DNA of 64,000 bases from Deinococcus multiflagellatus (GTDB taxonomy: Bacteria > Deinococcota > Deinococci > Deinococcales > Deinococcaceae): the NCBI RefSeq assembly GCF_020166415.1, contig NZ_JAIQXV010000005.1:136453-200452 (forward strand), given 5' to 3'. Positions 1 to 10,657 of this stretch are shown piece by piece. Every line of letters starts with the position of its first letter. Position 1 is the first letter of the stretch. The position numbers were made by a program, and so were the translations under genes. The notes below the pieces were generated by a model that saw only the letters and a list, made by a program, of their open reading frames with translations, was not told the origin of the DNA and ran no database searches.

Positions 1-1
1 C

Positions 2-2874
<2,873 letters not shown>

Positions 2875-2953
2875 AACGTTGATGGATGATGGTTGAAAGG
2901 AGATAGAGAATATCCATCAACTTTTGACCATCACCCATCACCATTCACCGACG
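2875..2953 (+). repeat. Intergenic GATGG/CCATC word repeat with inverted arms
   Basis: Between atpB and atpD lies a low-complexity spacer made of GATGG-type words followed by their complements. The arms GTTGATGG (2878-2885) and CCATCAAC (2914-2921) can pair, and a second TGATGG/CCATCA pair lies inside. The spacer interrupts an otherwise overlapping operon. It may be an mRNA-processing or attenuating hairpin; this is inference from pairing only. Confidence 0.6.
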
Positions 2954-2967
2954 AAGGAGGTGAATTT

Positions 2968-3642
2968 ATGGCAGGACAGATTAGCCCCACCCGCAGCGCG
3001 CTGCTGGCCAGCAAGGCCAGCCTGAAAACGGCCTCCGGCGGCGCCGACCTGCTCAAGCGCAAGCGCGACGCCCTGATCGGCGAGTTCTTTGCGCTGGTCA
3101 AGGACGCGCTCGCCGCCCGCGAGCAGCTGAGCGGTGTCAGCAAGGGCGCCTACACCAGCCTGTTCGGAGCCAAGGCCTGGGACAGCCCGGAAGCCGTGGA
3201 GAGCCTCAGCCTGGCGGGCAGCGGCGACTACGCCGTGAACATGCAGATTGAGAACCTGTACGGCGTGAAGGTGCCCCGCATCAGCGTGCCCGAGCGGGCG
3301 CAGGCCGCTGGCTTCAGCCCCATCAACGTGGGCGCGCGGACCATTCAGGCCGCCACCGACTTTGGCGGCGTGATGGAAGCCATCGTGAAGGTGGCCGCCA
3401 CCGAAACGAAGCTGCGGCGCATCGGCGAGGAGATCAAAAAGACCTCGCGCCGCGTGAACGCACTGGAGCAGGTGGTCATTCCCGGGATCGAGGACGACAT
3501 CCGCTTTATTCGCAGTGTGCTGGACCAGCGCGAGCGCGAAGCCAGCTACACCCAGAAAAAGATCAAGGCGAAGATCGAGGCGAAAGCCGAGCAGCAGCGC
3601 CAGAATGTTCAGGCCGGCAACCACGGCACCGCCGCCGACTGA
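2968..3642 (+). CDS. atpD: V-type ATP synthase subunit D
   Basis: Central rotor-shaft subunit D, 224 residues, linking the A3B3 head to the membrane ring. The start ATG at 2968 is chosen because a strong AAGGAGGTGA site sits at 2954-2963 and the protein then begins MAGQISPTRSALL, matching the family N-terminus. An in-frame ATG at 2893 would add a repeat-encoded tail and is rejected. Two long helices flank a small middle domain, and the C-terminus is rich in Lys, Glu and Gln as expected for the coiled coil. It is the last gene of the operon, followed by a terminator. Confidence 0.95.
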   Translation: MAGQISPTRSALLASKASLKTASGGADLLKRKRDALIGEFFALVKDALAAREQLSGVSKGAYTSLFGAKAWDSPEAVESLSLAGSGDYAVNMQIENLYGVKVPRISVPERAQAAGFSPINVGARTIQAATDFGGVMEAIVKVAATETKLRRIGEEIKKTSRRVNALEQVVIPGIEDDIRFIRSVLDQREREASYTQKKIKAKIEAKAEQQRQNVQAGNHGTAAD

Positions 3643-3661
3643 AACCCAGCAAGATGAAAAG

Positions 3662-3691
3662 CGCCGCCCAGCACCATGGGCGGCGTTTTTT
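3662..3691 (+). terminator. Intrinsic terminator after the ATPase operon
   Basis: A perfect 9-bp stem, CGCCGCCCA (3662-3670) with TGGGCGGCG (3677-3685), is followed at once by six T residues. Confidence 0.9.
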
Positions 3692-3783
3692 CGCGTGGCG
3701 GAGAGGGCTTCCGGCCCACTGCATTATGGATATGGATGACGCGAGGGTCTCGCCCTGGTAGCGCGCTGATCATAGCGGTCTTC

Positions 3784-3823
3784 CGTGGCGTTGAGGGGGT
3801 GCTTTTCTTCTCTCAACACCACG
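3784..3823. repeat. Hairpin-forming inverted repeat
   Basis: CGTGGCGTTGAG at 3784-3795 pairs with CTCAACACCACG at 3812-3823 (one G-T pair). The GTTGAGGGGGT word inside is shared with the repeat family seen at 33434 and 45148, so this may be a fragment of that family. Confidence 0.55.
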
Positions 3824-3835
3824 CCAGGCGCTCTC

Positions 3836-3995
3836 ATAAGGATTCCGGCTCATCAGTTCTTCCCCAACGGATGAACCCGACCAGAGGGACTCGCAGAGCG
3901 GCGCAGCAGAGAAGGAAAAACGGGGACGGAGAGGCGTGGAGGTGCCGCAGCGACGCGGAGGGGCTGGAACGGATCAGCCGGAAGCCGTATCACCG
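3836..3995. repeat. Small non-coding repeat bounded by imperfect inverted ends
   Basis: The left end (ATTCCGGCTCATC) and the right end (GATCAGCCGGAAGC) are imperfect inverted copies about 150 bases apart. Inside, at 3886-3911, is the GGGACTCG..GCGCAGCAGAG core also found at 4220, 13699 and 53932. No coding potential is apparent. It resembles the small non-coding repeats known from Deinococcus genomes. Confidence 0.5.
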
Positions 3996-4086
3996 CGCCG
4001 GTGTCCGTTCAACCTGTGAGCGAATCAGGAGGGCGCCGACTGGGTCACGCCTTGCCCGGTCACCGTTTTTCCCTGCTCGCGCTGCG

Positions 4087-4119
4087 CCGGGTGAACAGTG
4101 CCCGCACCTGTTCACCCGG
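4087..4119. repeat. Perfect 12-bp inverted repeat
   Basis: CCGGGTGAACAG at 4087-4098 and CTGTTCACCCGG at 4108-4119 are exact complements with a 9-base loop. No T-run follows on either strand, so terminator function is not evident. Confidence 0.6.
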
Positions 4120-4135
4120 AATCTGGATCAGCCAG

Positions 4136-4319
4136 TGGTACGGACAGTGTTCAAGCGTGGCGAGGGGGCCATGGAAGAAAGGTCGTCTGGCACGCCCCAC
4201 TCGTTGCCCCCCACCCGACCTCTGCTGCGCAGCTCTACGAGTCCCCCACGAGGGGGGAGGGGAAAAACAGCGTGTTTGTCAGGCTCTCCTCTGTGAAATG
4301 CTGAAACTGTCCGAACCAT
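4136..4319 (+). repeat. MITE-like inverted-repeat element, copy A
   Basis: About 184 bases, with ends TGGTACGGACAGT and, inverted, ATGGTTCGGACAGT. A second copy lies in opposite orientation at 13625-13799 and aligns along nearly the whole length, including the CTGCTGCGCAGCTCTACGAG core and the CACGAGGGGG box. It contains no gene. It ends two bases before the stop codon of the convergent ABC ATPase gene. GATCA occurs just outside or near both ends and might be a remnant target duplication. Confidence 0.75.
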
Positions 4320-4322
4320 TGA

Positions 4323-5036
4323 TCAAACCAGCGCCTCCCCCACGGCGACAGGGGCCGCCACGGGCGCCTGGGCCAGCGGCTGCACCTGTCCGCCCTGCAG
4401 CGTGACCTGGTGCGAGGCGGCGCGGGCCGCTGCCGCGTCGTGGGTCACCATCACCAGGGTGCCGCCGTCCGCATGAAAAGCGGAGAGCAGCGCCAGAATT
4501 CGCTCGCGGTTCGCGGGGTCCAGGTTGCCGGTGGGCTCGTCGGCCAGCAACACCTGCGGACGCGGCGCCAGGGCGCGCGCCAGGGCCACGCGCTGCGCCT
4601 CCCCGCCCGAGAGCTCGGGTGGAAAATGCTGCAGCCGCTCCGCGAGCCCCACCTGTTCCAGCAGGTCGCAGGCGCGGGCGGCCCGGTCCCGGGCAGGCCA
4701 GCCCGCAATCTCCAGGGCCAGGGCCACATTGGCCTGCACACTCAGGTCGGGCACCAGCCGGAAGTTCTGAAACAAAAACCCCAGGGTGCGGGCGCGCAGC
4801 GCACTCTGGGCGCGGTCGCCCAGCTGGGAAGTGTCCTGTCCGTTCAGCAGGTAGGTGCCGCGCGTGGGCCGGTCCAGCAGCCCCAGAATGTTCAGCAGGG
4901 TTGATTTCCCAGAGCCCGAGGGCGCGCAGATCGCCGTGAAACTGCCGGCCTCGAAGGTCCAGCTGCAGCCGCTGAGAATGGGGATGTCGCGCTGGCCCAG
5001 CCGGTAGGCGTAGGTCACGTCATGAAGGGTCAACAT
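4323..5036 (-). CDS. ABC transporter ATP-binding protein of a peptide cassette (LolD/MacB-like)
   Basis: ATPase of 237 residues that would power the permease encoded directly upstream. It has Walker A (PSGSGKSTLL, near residue 40), a Q-loop (FLFQNFRL), signature LSGGEAQRVALARAL and Walker B VLLADEPTGNLD followed by the H-loop THD. This is the short MacB/LolD type that pairs with FtsX-like or bacteriocin-immunity-type permeases. The start ATG directly follows the permease stop, so the two are one transcription and translation unit. The tail after residue 210 is Ala/Pro/Val-rich and not conserved. The substrate is inferred from the neighbouring secreted peptide, not shown. Confidence 0.9.
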   Translation of the reverse strand: MLTLHDVTYAYRLGQRDIPILSGCSWTFEAGSFTAICAPSGSGKSTLLNILGLLDRPTRGTYLLNGQDTSQLGDRAQSALRARTLGFLFQNFRLVPDLSVQANVALALEIAGWPARDRAARACDLLEQVGLAERLQHFPPELSGGEAQRVALARALAPRPQVLLADEPTGNLDPANRERILALLSAFHADGGTLVMVTHDAAAARAASHQVTLQGGQVQPLAQAPVAAPVAVGEALV

Positions 5037-7157
5037 TCAGGCCACCTCCCGGAACAGCCGGTCAATCGGAATCTTTGCCAAGCGGCGGCGGTGGGCCAGC
5101 AGCAGCGCGCCGCAGCCCACCAGCAGCGCCGCCAGGGTGCCCAGTGCCAGGGCCGCCCCCAGGGCCGCTTGGTCCCGCCGCAGCGCCAGCGCCAGCAGCG
5201 CCGTCGCCACACCGGTGCCCAGCACCACCCGCAGCAGGTCGGTGCCCAGCCGGCGCAGCACCCCCGCCGCCGGCAGGCCCAGCAGCCGCCAGATGCTGAC
5301 CTCCTCGGCCCGCTGCGTGAGCACCAGCTGCAGCGCGGCGTGGTAGCTGAAGCCCGCCAGCACCCAGCCCACCCCCAGCGCCCCCAGCAGCCACAGCACC
5401 GAGGCGCGCGTGCCCGCCGCCACCTGCGCCGCATAGGCGGCGGGCTGGTACAGCTCCAGATCATCCAGCTCGGCCCTGTGGGCCTGGACCTGCGCGCGCT
5501 GGGCATCGCTCAGGCGCGGCATCACCAGGGCGCTGGCCCCCAGCGGCGACAAAAAGACCGATTGGCCTCGGTTCAGGGTATCGAGCCCGGGCGCGCCCAC
5601 CGGCACATACACGGCCATGTCGTAAAAGCGGTAGCCGCCAAAGAGGGTCACGCTCTCGTGTGAGGGCAGGTCCACAATGCCCACCACCTCAAAGCCCGCG
5701 TCCAGACGGCGCCCCACGCCAAAGTCCGCGCCCACCTGCTGCAGCGCGGTGAAGGCGGCGCGGCTTAGCACCACCTCGCGCTGTCCGGGCCGGGGCAGCC
5801 GCCCCTGCACCGCGCGCACCCCCAGCGCCGCCGCGTCGCGGGGGTCAAACTGCCCCACCCCTGCAAAAGCCGCCTCCTGGGCCTGCGCAAAGCTGGGCGG
5901 CCACAGGTACAGGTCGCTCCACCCCACCGCGAGGCAGGGCACCTGGGCCGGGCAGCGCGTGGGGGCGGGCACCTGCGCCGCGTTCGGCAGGGTGATCGCC
6001 ACCAGGGTGTTGGCGCCAATGTCGCGCACCACCGCGGCCTGCTGCTGCCACAACTGCAGCGCCCGCGTGCCCAGCAGCGGCACCCCCAGCACCAGGGCGC
6101 CGGTCAGCAGGGCAGGTGCCGCCCACAGCGTGACCCCGGAGCGGCGCAGGCGGGCGCGGCCCAGCGGCACCCGCTGCAGGCGCAGCCCCAGCAGCACACT
6201 GCCCAGGACGGCTGTCAGCAGCACCAGCCCCCACAGCGGCGCTGCCTGTGCCCAGGGCACTGGCAACTGGCCCAGGGCCCCCTGCGCCCCCGCCAGCAGT
6301 GCGGCGCCCAGCACCCCCCAGCCCCAGGCGTTCAGGCTCAGGCGCAGCCAGCGGCCAAAAAAAGCCTGCTGTGAGCGGCCCAGCATGCGCTCGATGCGCA
6401 GGCGTTCGCGCTGGGCAAACCAGACCCCGGCGAGGTGAATCAGCAGGCCCGCCAGCAGCAGCAGCAGCAGCCACGTCACGGTCAGGCGCTGCAGCCGCAC
6501 GCGGGCGTCGTCCACGTAGCGGGTGGCGCGCCCCAGATACTCGGGGAGGGGCAGCGCCGCGTACGCGGTGCCAAACGCCTGGGCGGCCTGGGCGGTCCAC
6601 CACTCGGTTTGCCCCAGGCGTGCAGGCACCACCAGCGTGGGCAGCGCCTGGGGGCGCAGGGTGCGCAGCTCCACCACCTGCACCACCGCCGCGTCGCCCA
6701 ACACGGCCGGCAGCCAGCGCAGACTGACCACGCCCTGCACCCGCTGCGCGCCGCGCAGCACTTGGCCCACCCGGTAGGGCCCACCTTCCAGGGCCAGCAC
6801 GCCCTGGCCCGTGCCCGAACCGGCCACCAGTGGGGTCACCCCCCAGCGCAGCAGCGACGCGGACAGGCGCAGGGTGGGCTGCTCGCCGGCCAGGACCTGC
6901 GGCGCGGCCCAGAAGCCCAGGTTCCCGGCCGCGTCCAGCCGGGCCAGCGCGGCGCGCGCCGCTTGCCGCTGCGCGCGGGTGGCGGGCGGGACCATGCCCT
7001 GCGGCGAGAGCACCACCAGCCCAGTGGGGAAGTCAGGTTGGCGCTCCAGTGCCAATTGCGCCCGGAGCGGCGAAGCCAGCAGGTTGGTGATCAGCAGCAG
7101 CAGGCCGCCGATCAAGAGGTGGCTCAGCCAGAAGAGCACAGAGGATTGATGTCGCAT
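5037..7157 (-). CDS. ABC transporter permease, bacteriocin-immunity-like large membrane protein
   Basis: Membrane protein of 706 residues. One membrane segment at residues 8-30 is followed by a long extracytoplasmic domain (about 35-225), a cluster of segments at about 226-365, a second outside domain, and three segments near the C-terminus (about 585-690). This two-lobed layout is like FtsX/MacB permeases and the bacteriocin-associated membrane proteins encoded beside lactococcin-972-type peptides. An ERMLGRS segment after the second membrane helix resembles the (K/R)LLG motif there. AAGGAG lies before the ATG. The downstream ATPase gene abuts it. Immunity versus export cannot be decided from sequence. 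Confidence 0.82.
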   Translation of the reverse strand: MRHQSSVLFWLSHLLIGGLLLLITNLLASPLRAQLALERQPDFPTGLVVLSPQGMVPPATRAQRQAARAALARLDAAGNLGFWAAPQVLAGEQPTLRLSASLLRWGVTPLVAGSGTGQGVLALEGGPYRVGQVLRGAQRVQGVVSLRWLPAVLGDAAVVQVVELRTLRPQALPTLVVPARLGQTEWWTAQAAQAFGTAYAALPLPEYLGRATRYVDDARVRLQRLTVTWLLLLLLAGLLIHLAGVWFAQRERLRIERMLGRSQQAFFGRWLRLSLNAWGWGVLGAALLAGAQGALGQLPVPWAQAAPLWGLVLLTAVLGSVLLGLRLQRVPLGRARLRRSGVTLWAAPALLTGALVLGVPLLGTRALQLWQQQAAVVRDIGANTLVAITLPNAAQVPAPTRCPAQVPCLAVGWSDLYLWPPSFAQAQEAAFAGVGQFDPRDAAALGVRAVQGRLPRPGQREVVLSRAAFTALQQVGADFGVGRRLDAGFEVVGIVDLPSHESVTLFGGYRFYDMAVYVPVGAPGLDTLNRGQSVFLSPLGASALVMPRLSDAQRAQVQAHRAELDDLELYQPAAYAAQVAAGTRASVLWLLGALGVGWVLAGFSYHAALQLVLTQRAEEVSIWRLLGLPAAGVLRRLGTDLLRVVLGTGVATALLALALRRDQAALGAALALGTLAALLVGCGALLLAHRRRLAKIPIDRLFREVA

Positions 7158-7302
7158 AGAGGAGGCTCCTTTGACTTACCAGATACAAGAAGCCCGGAAT
7201 AGCCCCTCTCTATGGCGCAGCTCTCTCATTTCGATCTTGGCGGGTATCTGCAAAAGAACACCTGAAAGATTTCAAACCGGGACAACAGAGATAGCTGAAG
7301 CA

Positions 7303-7327
7303 GGAATACACCGAAAAGGTGTATTCC
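7303..7327 (-). terminator. Hairpin between peptide gene and permease gene
   Basis: GGAATACACC (7303-7312) and GGTGTATTCC (7318-7327) form a perfect 10-bp stem with a 5-base loop, 18 bases after the peptide stop. No long T-run follows on the minus strand, so it may be a partial terminator or an mRNA-stabilising end that sets the peptide above the transporter. Confidence 0.55.
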
Positions 7328-7345
7328 CTGACTTTTAGAGCGTGA

Positions 7346-7579
7346 TCAGCAGGTGCCGCAATCGCCGTTAAATAGGTCTTCGGTCGAAGTTTTGCAGCTG
7401 CCATCGGGATTACTGCTGTAGTAGGTCACTTTTTTCCAGGGATATTTGGACAGCCAGAGAAACCCACACCGAGAACACGACGACTGGACAACGTAGCCAG
7501 AGCACGCAGCGCTGGCAAGAGGTGCGAAGGCGACAGAAAGAGCAGCGACGGTAACAAAGCGGCGAACAGTATTTTTCAT
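7346..7579 (-). CDS. Small secreted Cys-rich peptide (bacteriocin-like candidate)
   Basis: Precursor of 77 residues. Residues 1-24 form a clear Sec signal peptide: basic MKNTVRRF, a hydrophobic core, then LASA before the likely cut. The mature part of about 53 residues has six cysteines (26, 35, 38, 62, 74, 77), arranged C-x8-C-x2-C-x23-C-x11-C-x2-C, and several aromatic residues. AAAGGA precedes the ATG. It lies 44 bases after the thioredoxin-like gene and before the ABC permease on the same strand. This order (peptide, large membrane protein, ATPase) recalls lactococcin-972-type loci, but I see no sequence match to that peptide. Alternatives are a signalling peptide or a structural envelope peptide. 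Confidence 0.7.
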   Translation of the reverse strand: MKNTVRRFVTVAALSVAFAPLASAACSGYVVQSSCSRCGFLWLSKYPWKKVTYYSSNPDGSCKTSTEDLFNGDCGTC

Positions 7580-7623
7580 AAAAATCCTTTGTCAGCGTGA
7601 ACACACGCACGTGACCTGGTTGT

Positions 7624-8730
7624 TTAGTCCTTCAACTTGGAGAGCAGTTGATCGGCGGTACGGAACTGAAGGTCATAGTACTCAGCATTCTTGGTCTTAA
7701 GCGCAAGGAACGGCGTATTGCCAATAAGTTTACCGTGGTCGAGCAAATAGAGGCTGGGAAAGGTTCTGACGTTCCAAGCCCGGAAGAGTTGCGAACGTTC
7801 CAGGGCGTTTGTTTTTGCATCCTGAACGTTGACCGAGCCATCGGGCGCCCGTTCAACTTGGAGCTTGGGTTGATCGGCCTGCACAAACATCACGCCGTAT
7901 CCTGCCGCCTTCCAACGACGTATATACGGGGCCGCAGCTTCTTTCCAGGGAACACAGACATCACAGCTTGGACTGGAGAAAAACAGCAGGCTTGTTGGCC
8001 GTTTGAGTTCTGTCACGAGCATGGGGGGAAGGTTGATTGATTTTGCTCGGCCCAGCAATGATTCGCCTGGCGTCAGAGGCTGCTCTGGATTAGGGCGAAC
8101 AGCGCCCGCGCCGCCTTGCACATAGGCATTGACAGCCCGCACGACGTCTTCAGTGCCCAGACCAATGGTGTTGCTGCTGTAGAGAATTTTCTGCTGATCA
8201 TCGAGGAGGAACGCGTAGCCAGCGCGGTGAATTCCTGCCTGGTCGAGCAGTGGCTGGGGGTCTGGTGTATCAGGCTGCGTGGTGTCGAGAAGCGCCACGG
8301 ACCGGTCAAACTCCTGAAGCTGTCGGTCGGCAGCAGGGGTGTTGAACTCGTTGACCGGGTGATACACCACATGAACGAGCTGAATCCGGCCCTTGAGCAC
8401 ACCATGCAGCGCTTTCACTTGCGGAGCAAACTCAGTGCCGAAGGTCAGGAGCATGGGCCGAGTCCAGTCCGGCGCCTTGAAGCCCGGGCTCACGGGAAAG
8501 TTCAGGCGTGCTAACTGCTGGCCTTCATGCCGTGGAACGGTTTGCCTGGATTGCTCGAAATCTGCTGCGAGCTGACTGGTCGCAATGGCTATGGACTTTG
8601 AGTCGTCGCCACGCTGCGCGGGAGGCCGCGTCAGCAGGTAGGCGCCGGTGGCCGCACCCACCAGCAGGGCGCCGGCCACCAGGGGCAACAGCAGGCGAGG
8701 TTTGGATGTTCTTGGACTGGCGGTCAGCAT
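7624..8730 (-). CDS. Membrane-anchored tandem thioredoxin-like protein
   Basis: Protein of 368 residues if it starts at MLTASPRTSK (ATG 8728-8730); the frame is open further upstream but that part is not protein-like. A membrane anchor at residues 13-33 leaves the rest outside. Residues 90-205 look like a thioredoxin fold without cysteines (LLTFGTEFAPQVK...AFLLDDQQKILY). Residues 245-368 are a second one with CDVC at 256-259 and the cis-Pro segment TFPSLYLLD. It is therefore a likely extracytoplasmic thiol-disulfide oxidoreductase or isomerase. Position just upstream of a six-Cys peptide suggests that peptide as client. It diverges from the regulator gene. Confidence 0.8.
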   Translation of the reverse strand: MLTASPRTSKPRLLLPLVAGALLVGAATGAYLLTRPPAQRGDDSKSIAIATSQLAADFEQSRQTVPRHEGQQLARLNFPVSPGFKAPDWTRPMLLTFGTEFAPQVKALHGVLKGRIQLVHVVYHPVNEFNTPAADRQLQEFDRSVALLDTTQPDTPDPQPLLDQAGIHRAGYAFLLDDQQKILYSSNTIGLGTEDVVRAVNAYVQGGAGAVRPNPEQPLTPGESLLGRAKSINLPPMLVTELKRPTSLLFFSSPSCDVCVPWKEAAAPYIRRWKAAGYGVMFVQADQPKLQVERAPDGSVNVQDAKTNALERSQLFRAWNVRTFPSLYLLDHGKLIGNTPFLALKTKNAEYYDLQFRTADQLLSKLKD

Positions 8731-8979
8731 AGTGCAGTTTGCTCCAGAAAGGCCCGGCAAAGTGGCGTGTGGGGAGCCGCTGGCGTGGTTACCATGACTG
8801 CAGGCGCCGGAAGACGCGGCTTCACACACGGTCCCGAGTCCCCTTTCTCCTCTGCCGATGCCCAACTTATGACCGAAAGCCCTACCAGCATGACCAGCAG
8901 TGATCGCGCGCTCCGCATGTCGCCTCCTGTGGACGGACTTCGCTTCCGTCTTTCTGAAGACCACGTTAAGGAGGGGGCG
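8731..8979. promoter_or_regulatory. Divergent control region of the peptide cassette
   Basis: About 250 bases separate the thioredoxin-like gene (minus) from the likely regulator start. AAGGAGG at 8968-8974 sits five bases before an in-frame CTG at 8980. No clear operator palindrome is seen. In-frame ATGs further upstream exist (for example 8869 and 8890) but lack a good ribosome site. Confidence 0.45.
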
Positions 8980-10623
8980 CTGACAGACCGTTTAAAGGCG
9001 GTGCGGGCCGCGTTTAAACGGCACTTCCCCGAGGTGCAGCTGCTCAGCGCCCTGGAAGAGTGCCTGGCCCTGGGCGACGCGGCCCTGGTGCGCGACCTGA
9101 TGGCCAGCGCCAGCGCGCCCACCGCCGAGGACCTGCGGGTGCTGGGCATTGCCCACCGGCTGCTGGGCGACGTCATTGCCTCGGAGCAGACGCTTGAGCG
9201 CGCCATTGCCCAGGGTGCGGCTGCCGCGCGCATTGATCTGGCCCGGACCTACAGCCTGACCGAACGAAAAGAGGACGCCTGGCAAGAATTGCAGCTGCTG
9301 GACATCGCGGCGTTGCCGGCCCAGGACCAGGCCTACGCCTACCGCCTGCGCGCCGAACTGCGCAGCGATCTCGATTCCTTTGAGGCGGCCCTGCCCGACG
9401 CGCGGCTGGCCTGCCGCATTGCCAATGGCCTGCCGCAGCGCGCCGTGGTGCTGCCCTGGTGTCAGATCACCCTGGCTGTCACCTATGAGCAGTTGGGCGA
9501 GGATCACCGCGCGCTGCATCTGCTGGAGCAGCTGGGCGAGCTGCCGGTGTACGGTTACCCCTACCATCTGGTCAACAGCGCGCGGGTGCTGCTGCAACTG
9601 GGCCGCCTTGAAGACGCCCGGGCCCTGATCCTGTACCTGCGCACGCAGGTGCACACGGCCCAGGCCCGGCGCACGTGGCAGCGGCTGCAGGCCGATCTGC
9701 TGTGGCTTCAGGGCGACCTGAGCGCCGCCCTGGCCGTCAACCAGCAGGCCGCACAGGACGCGGAGCGCGACTTTAATGCGCTGCAGGCCGTCAAGGCGTA
9801 CCTGCGCGTGGCGCTGCTCGCCGCGCACCTGGGCGCGCCAGACACGGCCCTGCGGGCGCTGGCCCGGGCCGAGGTGCTCGCCGGTTCCCGGGGGATGCGC
9901 TCACTGGTGCTGGGCTACGGCGCGTCGGTTCGGCTGCGCCTGGGGCACCTGACGCCAGAAGCGGCCCTGCAGACCCTGCACGCCGCGCGCGACCAGCTGG
10001 CCCAGCGGGCCGAGCGGCCCGATGAACGCGACATGCAGCTGCATGCCTGCGAAGCGGCGCGTCACCTGGGCCCCGAGGCCCTGGCGCGCGAGCTGGAGCA
10101 CCTGCGTGCCCTGATGCGTGCCGCCGGGCACCCCGCCATGCTGGCGCGCAGCTGGCACCTGCTGCCGGACCTGGCGGCCCAGCTGCGCCCAGGTGACCCC
10201 GCCCTGCTGGGGCCCGCCGTACAGCCCCCAGCGCTGCGCCTGCTGACCCTGAACCGGGCCGACCTGATGCGCGGCGACAGGGTGGTGCGCCTGGGGGTGC
10301 GGCGGGGTGTGGAGGTGCTGGCCTACCTGCTGCACTTTGGGCCGCGTTCCCTGGAACTGATTCTGCGGGATGTGTTTGGTGATCTGGACCGCACCAAAGG
10401 GCGCAATCAGTTTCACCAGTTGCGCCTCCGGCTGCGCGAGCTGGCCCCAGAGCTTAGCCTGGAGTACGGCGGCGGCCTGTACCACCTGCGGGGTCAGGAG
10501 GCCCTGTGGTGGGACGTCACCGGGACAGCGCAGCCGAACATGGCTCATTTTCTCCCTGCGTGCGGCTCTGACTGGGCACAGGAACTGGCCCTGGCTGTTC
10601 CGGAGGCAGGGGGCGGGCACTGA
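8980..10623 (+). CDS. TPR-repeat transcriptional regulator with C-terminal DNA-binding-like domain
   Basis: Protein of about 547 residues from the CTG at 8980, or 618 from the ATG at 8767. CTG is preferred because AAGGAGG stands five bases before it and the upstream residues are low quality. Most of the protein is Ala/Leu-rich helical repeats of TPR type (about residues 10-420). The last 130 residues (LRLLTLNRADLMRGDRVVRL...RNQFHQLRLRLREL) look like the winged-helix OmpR/SARP-type domain that Deinococcus TPR regulators often carry at the C-terminus. Its divergent position suggests control of the peptide cassette. The ligand is unknown. Confidence 0.72.
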   Translation: MTDRLKAVRAAFKRHFPEVQLLSALEECLALGDAALVRDLMASASAPTAEDLRVLGIAHRLLGDVIASEQTLERAIAQGAAAARIDLARTYSLTERKEDAWQELQLLDIAALPAQDQAYAYRLRAELRSDLDSFEAALPDARLACRIANGLPQRAVVLPWCQITLAVTYEQLGEDHRALHLLEQLGELPVYGYPYHLVNSARVLLQLGRLEDARALILYLRTQVHTAQARRTWQRLQADLLWLQGDLSAALAVNQQAAQDAERDFNALQAVKAYLRVALLAAHLGAPDTALRALARAEVLAGSRGMRSLVLGYGASVRLRLGHLTPEAALQTLHAARDQLAQRAERPDERDMQLHACEAARHLGPEALARELEHLRALMRAAGHPAMLARSWHLLPDLAAQLRPGDPALLGPAVQPPALRLLTLNRADLMRGDRVVRLGVRRGVEVLAYLLHFGPRSLELILRDVFGDLDRTKGRNQFHQLRLRLRELAPELSLEYGGGLYHLRGQEALWWDVTGTAQPNMAHFLPACGSDWAQELALAVPEAGGGH

Positions 10624-10657
10624 CGGGGACGCGGCCAGGCGCCCGCCCATTGCGCCC

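Noticed and set aside
3676..4405. Plus-strand frames over the repeats after the ATPase operon
   Set aside because: Their residues derive from the inverted-repeat elements; no ribosome site.
7346..7579. Assignment of the Cys-rich peptide as lactococcin 972
   Set aside because: The neighbourhood is similar but the peptide sequence shows no shared motif that I can see.
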